DNA of 64,000 nucleotides from Rhizodiscina lignyota (taxonomy: Eukaryota > Ascomycota > Dothideomycetes > Aulographales > Rhizodiscinaceae). The notes under the pieces are model-generated. The model had not been told where the DNA came from. It made no database searches and saw nothing but the letters and a program-made list of their open reading frames with translations. Where the stretch lies: the NCBI GenBank assembly GCA_010015805.1, contig ML978135.1, positions 664,648 through 728,647 of the forward strand. Direction: 5' to 3'. Shown piece by piece: positions 1-10,453 of this stretch (positions within the stretch are counted from its first letter, which is position 1; every line of letters starts with the position of its first letter). The position numbers and the translations under genes were made by a program.

Positions 1-1
1 T

Positions 2-331
2 CAGCAGAAGACAATCGCGTCAGCGCATGTTGTCACCGAGGACGACTCTCTCGAAGGGTTCATTCAGCGAGCCAAAGTTATTGGCGAATGCTTGCATCAG
101 TACGGTGTTCATTCTTACACACTGCAACCAGAGCCAAAGCTATTACTACAAGTACAAGCTCAGGCCGATACCGGCGATCAAATTAGACGTGCTCCTCTAG
201 AGAACACGGTGAAATGCGATGGGAATAAAATTGAGATGGGCGAGCTGAGGCAACGGCAATCGAAAGAGGGACCGTGCAGACTGAAGTGTGAGGAAGATGC
301 TTGCAAAGACTTACAATGTTGTGATGAATGA
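2..331 (+). CDS. Zinc transporter of the CDF family, C-terminal fragment
   Basis: An open frame runs in from the left edge and stops with TGA at 329-331, giving about 109 residues. The segment 'LEGFIQRAKVIGECLHQYG' followed by 'VHSYTLQPEP' fits the cytoplasmic C-terminal domain of Zrc1/Cot1-type vacuolar Zn/H+ antiporters. The cysteine-rich tail (CRLKC, DACKDLQCC) matches the usual end of fungal members. The transmembrane part and the start lie outside the window. Known of the family: these proteins pump cytosolic Zn2+ into the vacuole or ER lumen. The substrate here is inferred from the tail only. A less specific cation-efflux protein is the alternative. Confidence 0.7.
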   Translation, partial: QQKTIASAHVVTEDDSLEGFIQRAKVIGECLHQYGVHSYTLQPEPKLLLQVQAQADTGDQIRRAPLENTVKCDGNKIEMGELRQRQSKEGPCRLKCEEDACKDLQCCDE

Positions 332-1588
332 GGTAAGGTCTGGTGGAGAAGGGTTAGGGGGAAACTTCGGTCAATTTGCTGAGTCTGCGCAAGTTGCTTG
401 TATGGATCCCGCGGACCATCGAATGAATCTTCCGCGGGCAAGGATTTCATTATACATACCATGGAGTGCTTATTTTCTCTGCTAAAAACACTTGTCAAAT
501 TCGCTACTCTCTTTGTTAACGTGTCCTCAAGAACGTCGCTGTTATAGATCCATTCACGAAGACATTTGAAAGAAACAAAAAGGTATACAGGAAAATGGCG
601 AGGCTACAATGTCTCTTCCTTCCTCTGTTACGCATCGTGCTTTCAGGACTTACCTAAGCTCTTCAAAGAGATATCGTACGTCTTTAGCCCCCGATGACAA
701 GAATAAGCACCTCAACATCTACCTACTCCGGCATGCAGCCCCATACGTGTGCAGACTCGCCTGAAGACGGGGAGTGCTATGAAACGCTGCTGGGCACGTC
801 GAGGGTGCGGGCAGTGGCGTGGCTCCTTATTCAACATAAGACCCAGTTTAAGGGCAATAGTATCAGAGAAATCACGTCTTTCTATGATACGAGAGGAGAG
901 AAGACCGCATATGGCCTGTGCATTGACATTGGGAAGGTAGACCTCGTGGACGTGGCCGAACTTGAGGGATGAGGGAATTTGTGGGCTTTGCAGATTCCAA
1001 ATTTGAGAGATGAGGCTGCTGATGAGATCGAGGATGAATTTGAGAGAGACAGAAGTTGGGATATACTTAGAGCAAGGACTGAATAGAGAAATGATTGCAG
1101 CCAAAGAAGTTAACATTGGAAAAAGCTTTCGACTTGTTTGTGATCGGGATGCTTTATCCTTTTCAATGTAGAAATCATGCGCAGCTTTCAAGGCATTAAG
1201 CGTCTATGACGTGTAGCCGCTGTATTCAACAAACCGTACAAATTTTCAATGGGTTTTCACAGATACTCCAGTCTCGCTTGCCTTGAAGTACAACAACAGC
1301 TCAAGCATAAACATCACAGTGTGCCCGACGGCTACCTGTTTTGTCACGTTTGAGGAGGTCCAGACCCAAATACCTAGTTATCGAAGCGAAGCGTCGCCCC
1401 CATTACCCCTTTGCAGCCACCACTTCAAGCTTGGCGTTGAAGGGGCTGAATGTCTTGCAGATCTTTCGCTTCGAATCAGCCACATCAACCTCCACTGTCA
1501 AGCGCTATATGCGCTAGATTTAAGACACTCTTTCACTTCCTACTTTCCTTTGCGCTCGTTCTGCTTCTTAATGATTTATTGTCTCGCA
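332..1588. other. Intergenic region, no gene supported
   Basis: Several short open frames overlap on both strands (for example 712-1191 on the minus strand), but none combines an ATG, protein-like composition and splice support. It should hold the 3' UTR of the transporter and the promoter of the next plus-strand gene. I see nothing else in it. Confidence 0.5.
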
Positions 1589-2638
1589 ATGTCTGGGCGG
1601 CGGCAATTCTCATGCTACTTCTCCGTCCATCTCCTCGTTCTCGTCACTCTCACCTTTTGCACATCTCTGACCACTGCGTTGGAAAATGACCAACAGGCAA
1701 TTCCGGACGCCGGCCACCTCCAACAAGGTGGCTCGCGAACCTCTGTCACGCCCTCTCCCTCTGCGTACAAAGTCGGCGACCCCGTCCCGGTGACATGTCT
1801 CAATCGCACAACCGACACTGGCGAGCACGTCGAAGACGAAACCACCGGGCAACTCCAATACATCCCCTTCCCCACATGCCTCGAGACGAAGCGGCCGCTT
1901 GCATTCGCCTTCGGCGTAGAGCGCGACATGAACTGCACGATTGACTTCCTGTCCGACGAGCTCTACCACCTGATCGAGTTCTACATCCACAACGACGCGC
2001 CGCTGACGTGCCGAATACCCTCGCGCCCACTGCCGGGCAGCTTCAAAAACCTCTGGGATACAAAGCTATTTCCCTTGGATGGCGAGGAGTCGATTTTGTA
2101 CACGCCGTTTACAATAAGCTTGAACGGCATGCTGCAGCTTTCGCATCTGCACATTGCGAACAACATCAACGTCCTGATACATGCGGCGCCGCGTTCAATT
2201 GCGCCAGGAACCATTGATGCCGCAACGGCGTATTCGGTTTCGCCATCCGATCAGACGCGTGCGCAGTTGCAGAAGGTTATCATTGGCGATTCACTGCCCC
2301 TGCATCTCTCAGTGCGATGGTACCCCGATACACGACTCCCACCAGTATGGAAGGGCATAGGCGGACACTTTTACATTTCGACGTTATTTTACTGTCTTCT
2401 GAGCGCAGGAGCGAGCGCGGCGATTTGTGTCAGTTATTTCAGAGGCGTGGAACTTCCCCGGAGGTTGAAGAGCTACGGAAAGGATAAACTGGGAGCAAGC
2501 TGGAGAAGAGTCAGTTGGCTGGGTGGAAAGGGGAGAAGAGGATCGAACGGTGGTTTGGTAAGATACAATGGGTATGGATACGGCATTGGCACTGGAGGTA
2601 GCGGAAATGGGTTCGCAAATGGCGGGAAGATAGAGTAG
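1589..2638 (+). CDS. Single-pass secretory-pathway membrane protein, function unknown
   Basis: A 349-residue intronless frame. The ATG at 1589 is chosen because a signal-peptide-like hydrophobic stretch follows (about residues 10-30); the longer upstream frame is low-complexity and begins without ATG. The body is a probable lumenal beta-rich domain with several Cys and two or more N-glycosylation sequons (NRT, NCT). One hydrophobic segment lies near residues 260-282 and is followed by a basic Gly/Arg-rich tail of about 65 residues (RRLK, GGKGRRGS, many Gly/Tyr). This gives a type I topology with a short cytosolic tail. An in-frame ATG at 1571 would add six residues. I do not recognise the family. 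Confidence 0.7.
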   Translation: MSGRRQFSCYFSVHLLVLVTLTFCTSLTTALENDQQAIPDAGHLQQGGSRTSVTPSPSAYKVGDPVPVTCLNRTTDTGEHVEDETTGQLQYIPFPTCLETKRPLAFAFGVERDMNCTIDFLSDELYHLIEFYIHNDAPLTCRIPSRPLPGSFKNLWDTKLFPLDGEESILYTPFTISLNGMLQLSHLHIANNINVLIHAAPRSIAPGTIDAATAYSVSPSDQTRAQLQKVIIGDSLPLHLSVRWYPDTRLPPVWKGIGGHFYISTLFYCLLSAGASAAICVSYFRGVELPRRLKSYGKDKLGASWRRVSWLGGKGRRGSNGGLVRYNGYGYGIGTGGSGNGFANGGKIE

Positions 2639-3084
2639 AAAGAAGCTGTGAAGTGGTACTGGTACTAGTATATTTCGATCAGTCCTTATATCGAACATGG
2701 AGTTTGCTTGGTGTATGAGAATACAAGGTACGGACGGGATTGGAAAGATTGGAGGCGAACACGTTTGCATGGTTAGGCGTTTTAGTATACCTTTGACAGC
2801 ATTTTGAATTTGTATATACCCACTGGACGCTGGAGTTCGCCGGATGCAATTGAAACAATTGAAACAACCGACACCCATCTTCACTATACTAAATACTCCC
2901 ATACAAATTTATCCTGGTGCTCATCATTGCGGGGACCTCGGCCCCGCCGGCATGAGCTCCAAATGGGAATTCTCCATCCCTCGATCTTTAACCACGACTC
3001 ATCCACAACCATGGCCTCCAGACAGTCTCAATTACCCTCTTTTCTCTCTTCCCTGTCATTCCACAATCTCATAACTCTATCAGA
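2639..3084. other. Intergenic region between two plus-strand genes
   Basis: It contains the 3' UTR of the membrane protein gene and the promoter and 5' leader of the crotonase-family gene. Pyrimidine-rich sequence (CTTTTCTCTCTTCC) just before the ATG at 3085 is typical of fungal transcription starts. Nothing else is seen. Confidence 0.5.
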
Positions 3085-4008
3085 ATGGCCCCCTTAAGCT
3101 GGACGCCGAGTTTCTCAACTCGCCCTCCTTCGACCAAATACTGCCTCCTCTCCTACCCAGCGCCAAACATCCTCCTCGTGACGCTCAATCGTCCAAAAGA
3201 ACTCAATTGCATGAACTCAGAGGGCCAGCATGAGCTCGAGGCGGTATGGCGATGGCTAGACGAAGAACCAACGCTCAGCGTGGGTATCATCACCGGCGCG
3301 GGGAGGGCGTTCAGCGCGGGAGCAGACCTGAAAGGTTAATATCCCTCCCTCCCCTGGCTATCGAAAGGCCTCTTGTCTTATATCCTCGCAGAACGCAACA
3401 AGCGCTTCTCGAACCATGACGTAAAACTCCCCACCCCAACCTGGGGTTCCGCCGGCCTCTCGCGCCGCACGGGACTGAAGCCCGTCATTGCGGCGGTCAA
3501 CGGCCTCGCGTTCGGCGGCGGCACCGAGGCCATCACGAACTGCGACATGGTGATCGCCGCGTCGACGGCGTCGTTCTGCCTCCCGGAAGTCAAGCGTGGC
3601 CTCGTCCCGTTCGGAGGCGCGCCGCCGCGATTGATGCGCACCGTGGGCCGACAGCGCGCGATGGAGATGGTACTAACGGGGCGGGTTATCCCCGCGCCAG
3701 AGGCCGAGCGGTGGGGGCTGGTGAACCAGATCGTGGAGATCAAGCCGGAGGAGAAGGGGAAGGAGGGGGAGAAGGTGGTTGCTGCGGCGGTGCAGATGGC
3801 GCAGATGATTGCAGAGAATAGCCCCGATGCTATCATTGTGGCGAGGCAGGGCGTTGCGATGGGGTGGGAGAGCGCAGGCGCGGAGGAGGGCACGAGGTTA
3901 TGGACGGAGAGATGGTCTGGGTGGCTGCACAAAGGGGAGAATATGAAAGAGGGCGTGAGGGCGTTTGTGGAGAAGAGGAAGCCTAGGTGGAAGAGGCCGA
4001 AGTTGTAG
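3085..4008 (+). CDS. Enoyl-CoA hydratase/isomerase (crotonase) family protein
   Basis: Two exons, 3085-3334 and 3392-4008, joined across a 57-nt GT-AG intron, encode 288 residues. The junction restores the crotonase motif GADLKE, split inside the Glu codon. The second signature, NGLAFGGGTEAITNCD, is followed by FCLPEVKRGLVPFGG. Both acidic residues used by hydratases for catalysis (the Glu after GGG-T and the Glu of LPE) are present, so an active hydratase is likely. Known of the family: hydration or isomerisation of trans-2-enoyl-CoA in mitochondrial or peroxisomal beta-oxidation and amino-acid breakdown. No PTS1 tripeptide (it ends RPKL) or obvious presequence is seen. A methylglutaconyl-CoA hydratase (AUH)-like role is possible. 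Confidence 0.85.
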
Positions 4009-4755
4009 GTTAAGTCGTTGGGGCAAGCATCTCAGAGATTCGTCTCGTTTCAACCCAGTGATGATGGTCTTCCACAGACGAGGACTCTCTGCACCGTTCA
4101 CTTTTGATGAAATTGCAGTGAATTACTGTAGTTAGGTATGACTTCCAGAGAGCCCATCGCTGGTGCTGTAGATACTGAGCTACGATCGTGCCACAAGGCG
4201 ACAAGGTTTTGCAGAGGACTGTGAGTATTAGTGGGGACAGTGGACATCATCTTTATAGACCGCGACTCTTATCTATTTCAATGCTATACGGGCTAACGCC
4301 TGCATGAGCAGGATCAAGGTAGAGGCAAGTACGCACTGTGATGCTTCGTCTAGTATTGTATGAGAGGTGGTTTTTGAGGATCTTGTGTCTACTCTGTAGG
4401 CATATCCCTCGGGTCAAGTCCTTACTCACCGTATCATTCCAGAGGAGAGATTTTCAAATTATTTTCATTTCGATATCTCACACGAGAGTGGAGCCGCTCG
4501 AGTTCTGGTCATGTCCGCCATAGTTGCAATCTCAGCCATCCCCAAAAACCAAGGAATTGAAACCGAAGAACCACCATTTTCGGAATATCTCATGATTCCG
4601 CAAAGCAAAGTCATTAGCATCGTTTCTCGTTTCATTCCAGCAACATCCAGCCTAGCAGCAATTCCTCTCCGGACAGTAAAAAAATACCTTGCCCTTGTTA
4701 AACAAGTACCAGCTTGTCCTAGTATCTCGTCTCTCATCTCCTGCCCAATCACTCA
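4009..4755. other. Convergent intergenic region
   Basis: It separates the stop of the crotonase gene from the stop of the minus-strand PAS gene, so it should hold both 3' UTRs and terminators. Short frames here lack coding character. Nothing else is recognised. Confidence 0.5.
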
Positions 4756-6461
4756 TTAAGCCTGCCTCTCACTTCCTGTCCCAGTACCAGGACTCGGATA
4801 CGGTCCTCTATTGCCACCGATATTATCGCGACCATACGCACTCCTCTCATCTTCCCACACAGGGAAACCTTCTGGTGGCTGTGAGTCGCCTCCAGCCTGC
4901 TGCTGGTTTCGTGCATACTCCGCCAAGCTGCCATTGATGCCCGCAAGCGCCCACGCAAACACCGCCACGTCGCGGATCGAATTGAACAAATCCTCCGCCG
5001 GCGGGCCGCCTGGTCGTGGTGCAATGCCTGAACCCGTGTATGCAGGGACCGCCACAGGAATGGCCGGTGGCTGAGCGTATCCGGGACGGATAGGATGGAA
5101 TTGGTAACCTGGACGCGCGGGTGCGAAGACGGGGTCGACGGCCCAGGGTGCGGCGAAGATGCCGGCTGGGTGCTGGGCGGGCGGTTGCTGGACAGCCTGC
5201 GGAACAAGAGGACGCGCCTTGCGAAGGCAGACGACGAGGCCATCGGAGGTGCACGACACGACTGCTTCGAGCTCGATGGGGCCGGGGTCTGTGGTGCGGG
5301 TGGATGTCGCAGCCGAATCTGGGGAGGTTGGGAGGGAGCTGTTGGATGAGGAGTTGCGAGTGAGTCCAGATGGTGCCCGCGCCTGCGCAGCGAAGCCGGC
5401 GGGAGTTGATGAGTTGTCTGAAGACGTTCGGGAAGTGGAGGTCGGGTTAGGGTTAGGGCCGCGCGGCGGTGGTTGGAGACTCGAAGATGAGGCAGCCGGC
5501 ATGGTCGAGGACGCCGTACCGGTCGTGTTAGAGCGCCGTTCTGGCGTAGTGGTGTCGCCAGATGTTGTACCATGCCCATCCTCATCGGCTTCGCTGGCTG
5601 CATCTGTCATGCTCGCATCGGTATCCGTTTCATCCTCGGTGGTATCATGATCGGCTTGATCAGCAGTCCTGGGGTCACGGAAGAAGAAGCGTAGATAGGC
5701 AATGGAGTCGTTGCCTTTCGCGCTCTCCAAGCATCGAACAGCGTCATCTAGGCAGTTCTCCTGGATGCAGTAATAGAAGCTTTTACCCTTCATCTCTTCT
5801 CCAGAAATGCCAATGATCTGCTCGATGCCCGAAGTTGCGTACATAATCGTCAAGGTACGGGTGAACCGGTTCAGGAAGAGCGCTGCTCGAGGCTCATGGG
5901 TCTGATCTCTTGGAGTCATGTTGAACTTGCTCGAGAGATGCGACAACATGTGATAGCGCGGGTCCTTGGGAGAAGAAGAAAAGAGTCGGCGCACAACAGG
6001 CGCCTCCACAGCGCGGTCTGTCTGCTGTATCAGCAACAAGAATGTTCTTAAGGGCGGCAGATGGACAAGACGTACTGTGGCTGGTCATACCCCTCCGGTA
6101 GATACTGGTACACACAACCATGACATCGTACACGATAGAAAAGCAACATTCGCACCAAACCCATAGACCCTGTCTGTTCCTCAGCTGGCAGTAGGATAGC
6201 ACGGCGGCCTTGTCAAGGTTGACGCCACGTGAGTGAAGCTCCTTGGCCAGTGGAAGCTCATCTGGATGAAAAAAGTCCCAGCAGGACCTGTGGAGGACCT
6301 CATCAGGGGTGTGCCCGAGAATATCGACAATGGAGTCGGAGGAATAGAGGATGCGGGCATCGTTGGAGAGGTCTGTACAGAACAATATCATAAGCTTCGA
6401 AGATCTGATAAGATCATCATCTGCAGAACTAACCATGAATCGTGATGAACGTGGTGTCCAT
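4756..6461 (-). CDS. Double-PAS domain protein
   Basis: Three exons read right to left (6461-6434, 6372-6091, 6017-4756) with introns of 61 and 73 nt encode 523 residues. The 28-nt first exon gives MDTTFITIH and continues as DLSNDARILYSSDS. The first PAS domain covers about residues 8-100 (DILGHTPDEV, DFFHPDELPLA, WVWCECCF). A second PAS-like domain follows at about 145-215 (IMYATSGIEQIIGISG, SFYYCIQENCLDDA), then a long Ser/Thr/Pro-rich linker and a Pro/Gly-rich tail. The LOV flavin-binding Cys motif (NCRFLQ) is absent, so this is not a vivid/WC-1-type blue-light receptor. It is probably a cytosolic or nuclear sensory or scaffolding protein. The ligand and partners are unknown. Confidence 0.85.
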
Positions 6462-8494
6462 GACTTTTGATTGTAAATCAACAATTTCTAAAGAGAACCG
6501 AAAGAGGAATTCGCCGTGGCCGCGAGAGAATATAAATTTTACGTCTTTTTACACACAGTGGCGATGGTACGTCAAAATGATGTGAGTCTCAAGGAAAATT
6601 CACAGTGGGCCTGTGTAACGTGTGGTGAGCAACCTCCTGTTCTTGCTGGACCCGCGAAATAGGTTGGGCCGCTCTGGTGTGAGGTCTGGTCTGGGTGTGC
6701 AACGCTTCTGCCTGGCCCTGGAGACCTAATAGCCTCAGAGTTGGCAAATAACTTTAGCCGAGTTGAAACAAGGTATGAATTCGAAGATGGGTCGATCGAG
6801 GCCGAGCAGACGGTTGAGCCTCGAACAATCGATGCAATTGGTCGCACAATGCGCTGATAGGCAAGTGGACGAAGAAGTCTCTGATACTGTCAGCAAGTTC
6901 TCTTGATGCTCCGAGGTGACGAGTGAAATATATGTGCAGGAGGATTTAAAGTTGTAGTGCTCCACAAGGGTACCACGCGGGAAGTTGGGGGCGAGTTTGG
7001 TTGTCAGGTTGGCGGCCAGGTCGCGTGTCGTGCAGATGGCACAACCGGCCAGCGGGCCGGTATGCGAGGAGTATCAAGGTTGGAAAGCGAAGGGCAGGAA
7101 TCCCGTCGGGCGCTCTGTATACGAGGGATCGAGCCAAAACCGGAATATTGACTTACCAGCCACACGCGTCGCGCTTTGGCGGCGCGCGACTTGGATGATG
7201 GAATTGGAAATGCAATTGAACGGCGCAGCCACCAGCAGGCAAATCACGAGAGTGTTGAACAGCTAAAGGAAACGCTGGCTTCGTATATGAGGCTCATGAA
7301 GCTCCCGCGGTGCATCGATTGGGCATGTTCCGGTGTCGAGGTAAGAGGCGAGTGTGAAAGGATGACAGCATGAACGGCAAACTGCAGGTGAGTCTAGCGA
7401 CGCAGGGTTCTCCAGTGAGCTGCTGCAGGCATGCTTGCTCGGACGTGCCACTGGAAAGGATGGAAGCAGGGTGCGTAGGACTTCTGGTTGTATTGCTCAA
7501 GGGTGTATCGTAGGGGTTGTGCCTCCGGCGGGCAGAAGACGAGGGTGGCCGTGATGAGAGCCCGGGGAGCCTGCAGCGCCATTGACGCAAGTTTGGCTGG
7601 CCCAATTGCACGGAGCTCAAGGCCAGCCGCGTGTCCGCCGCTGTCCAGAACATGTAGCTTGATGGGACGTACTGAGCATTTGGTCACTCTGCTCCGTACG
7701 CTCTGCCAGCTTGCAGCATCATGCGGCTGCAGTGCGACCAGCCAATTCGCAACGGTTCTCACGCTACCCAACGGTACCACGCTCCGGTGCAAAAGCCACG
7801 CGCTGTGGGAACAGCGCGCCGGTCCTCACACGGCCTCCTCGACTCCTCCGCGCGCGTCGTCACTTTCTTCGCGGTGTGGAGCCGAGGGCGCGGGCGAGCC
7901 AGCGGGAATGACGTTCGATGCCAGGCGCAGCCAATCAGCAGATCGCTTCACCACACCGGGCCTGCTCCTCTGTCCACACAGCAGCAGCATGAACAACGTC
8001 CACTCCCAATTCTACGAGAAGCGCCGCGAAGCGAGGGCGTCGCTGCACACAGCCGAAGGCACAGCCAAAAGCAATATCTCTGCCGCTCCATTCGTGCACA
8101 AACAACCCCGCCGCACGCAGAAGCAGAGACGTTGGGTGCGCCTCTGGGCCCTGCAGCGGCTTCAATCCTGCCTGCAGCCGCGTCTAACCATCAACCTCTA
8201 CGCGCTCTTATCCCACAGCGTCCATCGTCGATCTTCTGCAGGCGCCTTGCCTCGACAATTCCAAACCTGGCTCTCTTCAGCCAGCCATCGACGCGGCCGA
8301 GGTAGCACCGTGGCACATCACGATTGTTTCCCGCGGAGCAAAGTGTGCAATTGCAAGGGCGCCCAACGCTCCTCCAGCCAAAAGCACTCCGAAAATCTTC
8401 GCACCACGCCCGCCAATTGCAACAGCCTTTACGCCTAATCCGGGACTCTTGGCCTTTGCCGAAGGCAAGTTCCATGCTGAGGCGTTCGTAAGAG
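6462..8494. other. Wide divergent intergenic region between the PAS gene and EED
   Basis: About 2 kb, with moderately high GC near 7.0-8.3 kb and overlapping antisense open frames that look like chance. The EED 5' UTR probably lies here. An open frame without any ATG runs from about 8188 in the same sense as EED and could be part of an upstream EED exon (see findings). No independent gene can be supported. Confidence 0.45.
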
Positions 8495-10453
8495 ATGCAT
8501 CCAACAGAGGAACTGCCCTCACTCAGGGCAACGTTAAGACTAGGTGTAAGTTGATATGACCCTTGAAATATGTTGACTTGACTAACATCATGTGAATAGG
8601 GCAAAGACACAATCTCTACCAGTCAGTAACAATTGCCAGCACTAAATTTTCAGGTTCTGCCAAAGGCCAACTTTCTCACAAATTGCTGCTAGCTACGCTT
8701 TATGATGTCAAGTTCTACCCCTACAACCCGCCCGGAGTCGACCCCGTCTTCGCTATTTGTGGAGGACCCTGTGTAAGTCTCCCACCGCTAGTCTGCATAC
8801 GATTCTCCTTGCTCCTTTCACTCACGTGATCGCAGGTTTGGATATGTCGGCCCGTCTACAGCAAGGACACATCAATAGAGATCTTGAGGGTCTTCCAAGA
8901 TGAGGACGTTCGTACATCGTCTCGCTCTATATATACTCCGCGCTAATTTGTTGCGCCGCAGGAGGAAGAGAATCTCAACAGCCTTGCGTGGTCCAGAGAT
9001 TTCCACACTGGAGATCCTCTCGTCTTGGCCTCCAGCGAGAGGCCAAAGATCAACGTCCTGAATGTTACGACTGGCCAGCTCGTTCGGGTAAGCCGAAGAC
9101 AAGATTCAGCCGACAAGAATATGTCAATGGCCATGCTAACACTATATTAGACAATCATTGGCCATGGCGCCGTAAGTAATTGAATTCCTTAATTTAGTCC
9201 CGCTACTTCGCTCACTTACGCAACTTACGCAACCAAAGGCAATCAACGACCTTGCAATATCCCCGCAGTCACCATACGTTCTTGCTTCAGCATCCAACGA
9301 CCACACCGTCCGCATCTGGAATCTGGATCCTGCACTCGAGAAGTTCTCCTGCGCCGCCATATGTGCTGGAGAAGGCCACACGGACGGCATATTGGCATGC
9401 GTAAGTCAACCCTCCAGCTTCCTTGCTGGAGAATCCCAATAACTGGAATATCAGGCATGGCATCGATCCGGCCGCTACCTCCTCTCTGGTGGACACGACG
9501 CGATTGTGAACATGTGGGTGATACCTGACATTCCCGACGAGAACAGCGGAACAGACCATGTCACAACGATCCATTACCCGCACTTCACCACGAACGAGGT
9601 CCACTCCGACTACGTCGACTGCCTGCAGTTTTTCGGCGACCTCATACTCTCGCGCTCTGCCAAAGAAAGCAAGATATACCTCTGGCGCATCAGGAACTTC
9701 TCCCCAGATCTCTACACCACGCACGCCTCCATTCCTTCCCCTACAGCTCCAGAGATAGGCCACTCCTCCTTCACTCGCTCCGCATTCGGCTCGGGCTTCG
9801 AACGCCTCCTGACCTTCGAGACGCCCTACGCCGACCTATTCTACATGCGCTTCTCCCTCTTCCACATGCCGCATAAGCGGCCCATCCTCTGTGCCGGCAA
9901 CGAGCGCAGCAAAGTCTTCTTCTGGGACATACAGCGCCTTGAAGAAGGCCCTCCCGAGGCCTCCGAGACCGGCCGCTGGGCCGGCCACAGGAAGAAGACC
10001 ATGCTACAAGGCGAGTTTGACTACTTGGACGACGACACGAACGCCTCTACTACCGATGCAAACGCAGCCGAAAGCGTCGAGACCACTGTTGTCCCGGGCG
10101 GCTTCAAGGTGCCCACGCGGCAGAAGCGCAAAAGGGATGATTTGCGCGAAGCGTCGCTCGCGTCGTCGGTGTCGCAGTCCGGCACCCCGTCCACGTCGAT
10201 CACCCATGCTACGCAATCGTCGAACCCGTTCGGTATGGGTACCATGGGGACAAAGGGCAAGGGCAAGGACGTCGACCCGGAGAAGAAGTATGGCGTGGAT
10301 GATCCGTTCCGCGAGCTGCAGGCGCACAAGTTCCAGGTTGTGCCGAAGGTGACGTTCTGCGTGCGGCAGGTGGCGTGGAGTCCGGGCGGGGAATGGTGCG
10401 TTGTCTGTGGAGACAACGGGATGGTGGCGGTTTTCTCCCGGTGGATGAATTAG
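8495..10453 (+). CDS. eed: Polycomb group WD40 protein EED/ESC (PRC2 subunit)
   Basis: Seven exons (8495-8543, 8600-8772, 8836-8907, 8962-9087, 9151-9171, 9239-9400, 9455-10453) encode 533 residues; all phases agree. The order of motifs follows EED: LLATLYDVKFYP, then FAICGG, RVFQDEDEEENLNSLAWS, GHGAAINDLAISPQ, DHTVRIWNL (about 168-176), GRYLLSGGHDAIVNMW (about 207-222), SRSAKESKIYLWRI, and a last blade VAWSPGGEWCVVCGDNG near the C terminus. A Ser/Arg-rich insertion (about 420-470) interrupts the propeller before the last blade. Known role: EED binds H3K27me3 and stimulates the EZH2/KMT6 methyltransferase in PRC2. The ATG at 8495 follows an in-frame TAA directly; a longer N-terminus through an upstream exon cannot be excluded. 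Confidence 0.85.

Noticed and set aside
712-1191. 159-codon minus-strand frame in the first intergenic region
   Set aside because: It has a poor protein-like composition and overlaps other frames on the opposite strand.
4749-5603. Long second minus-strand frame (284 codons)
   Set aside because: It lies entirely within the PAS gene's Ser/Pro-rich coding region in another frame, where composition bias keeps frames open.
4756-6461. LOV blue-light photoreceptor reading of the PAS protein
   Set aside because: The flavin-binding Cys motif of LOV domains is not present in either PAS repeat.
7488-8438. 316-codon plus-strand frame before EED
   Set aside because: Composition is arginine/serine/alanine-rich with no motif, antisense frames are equally open, and it does not join EED in phase.
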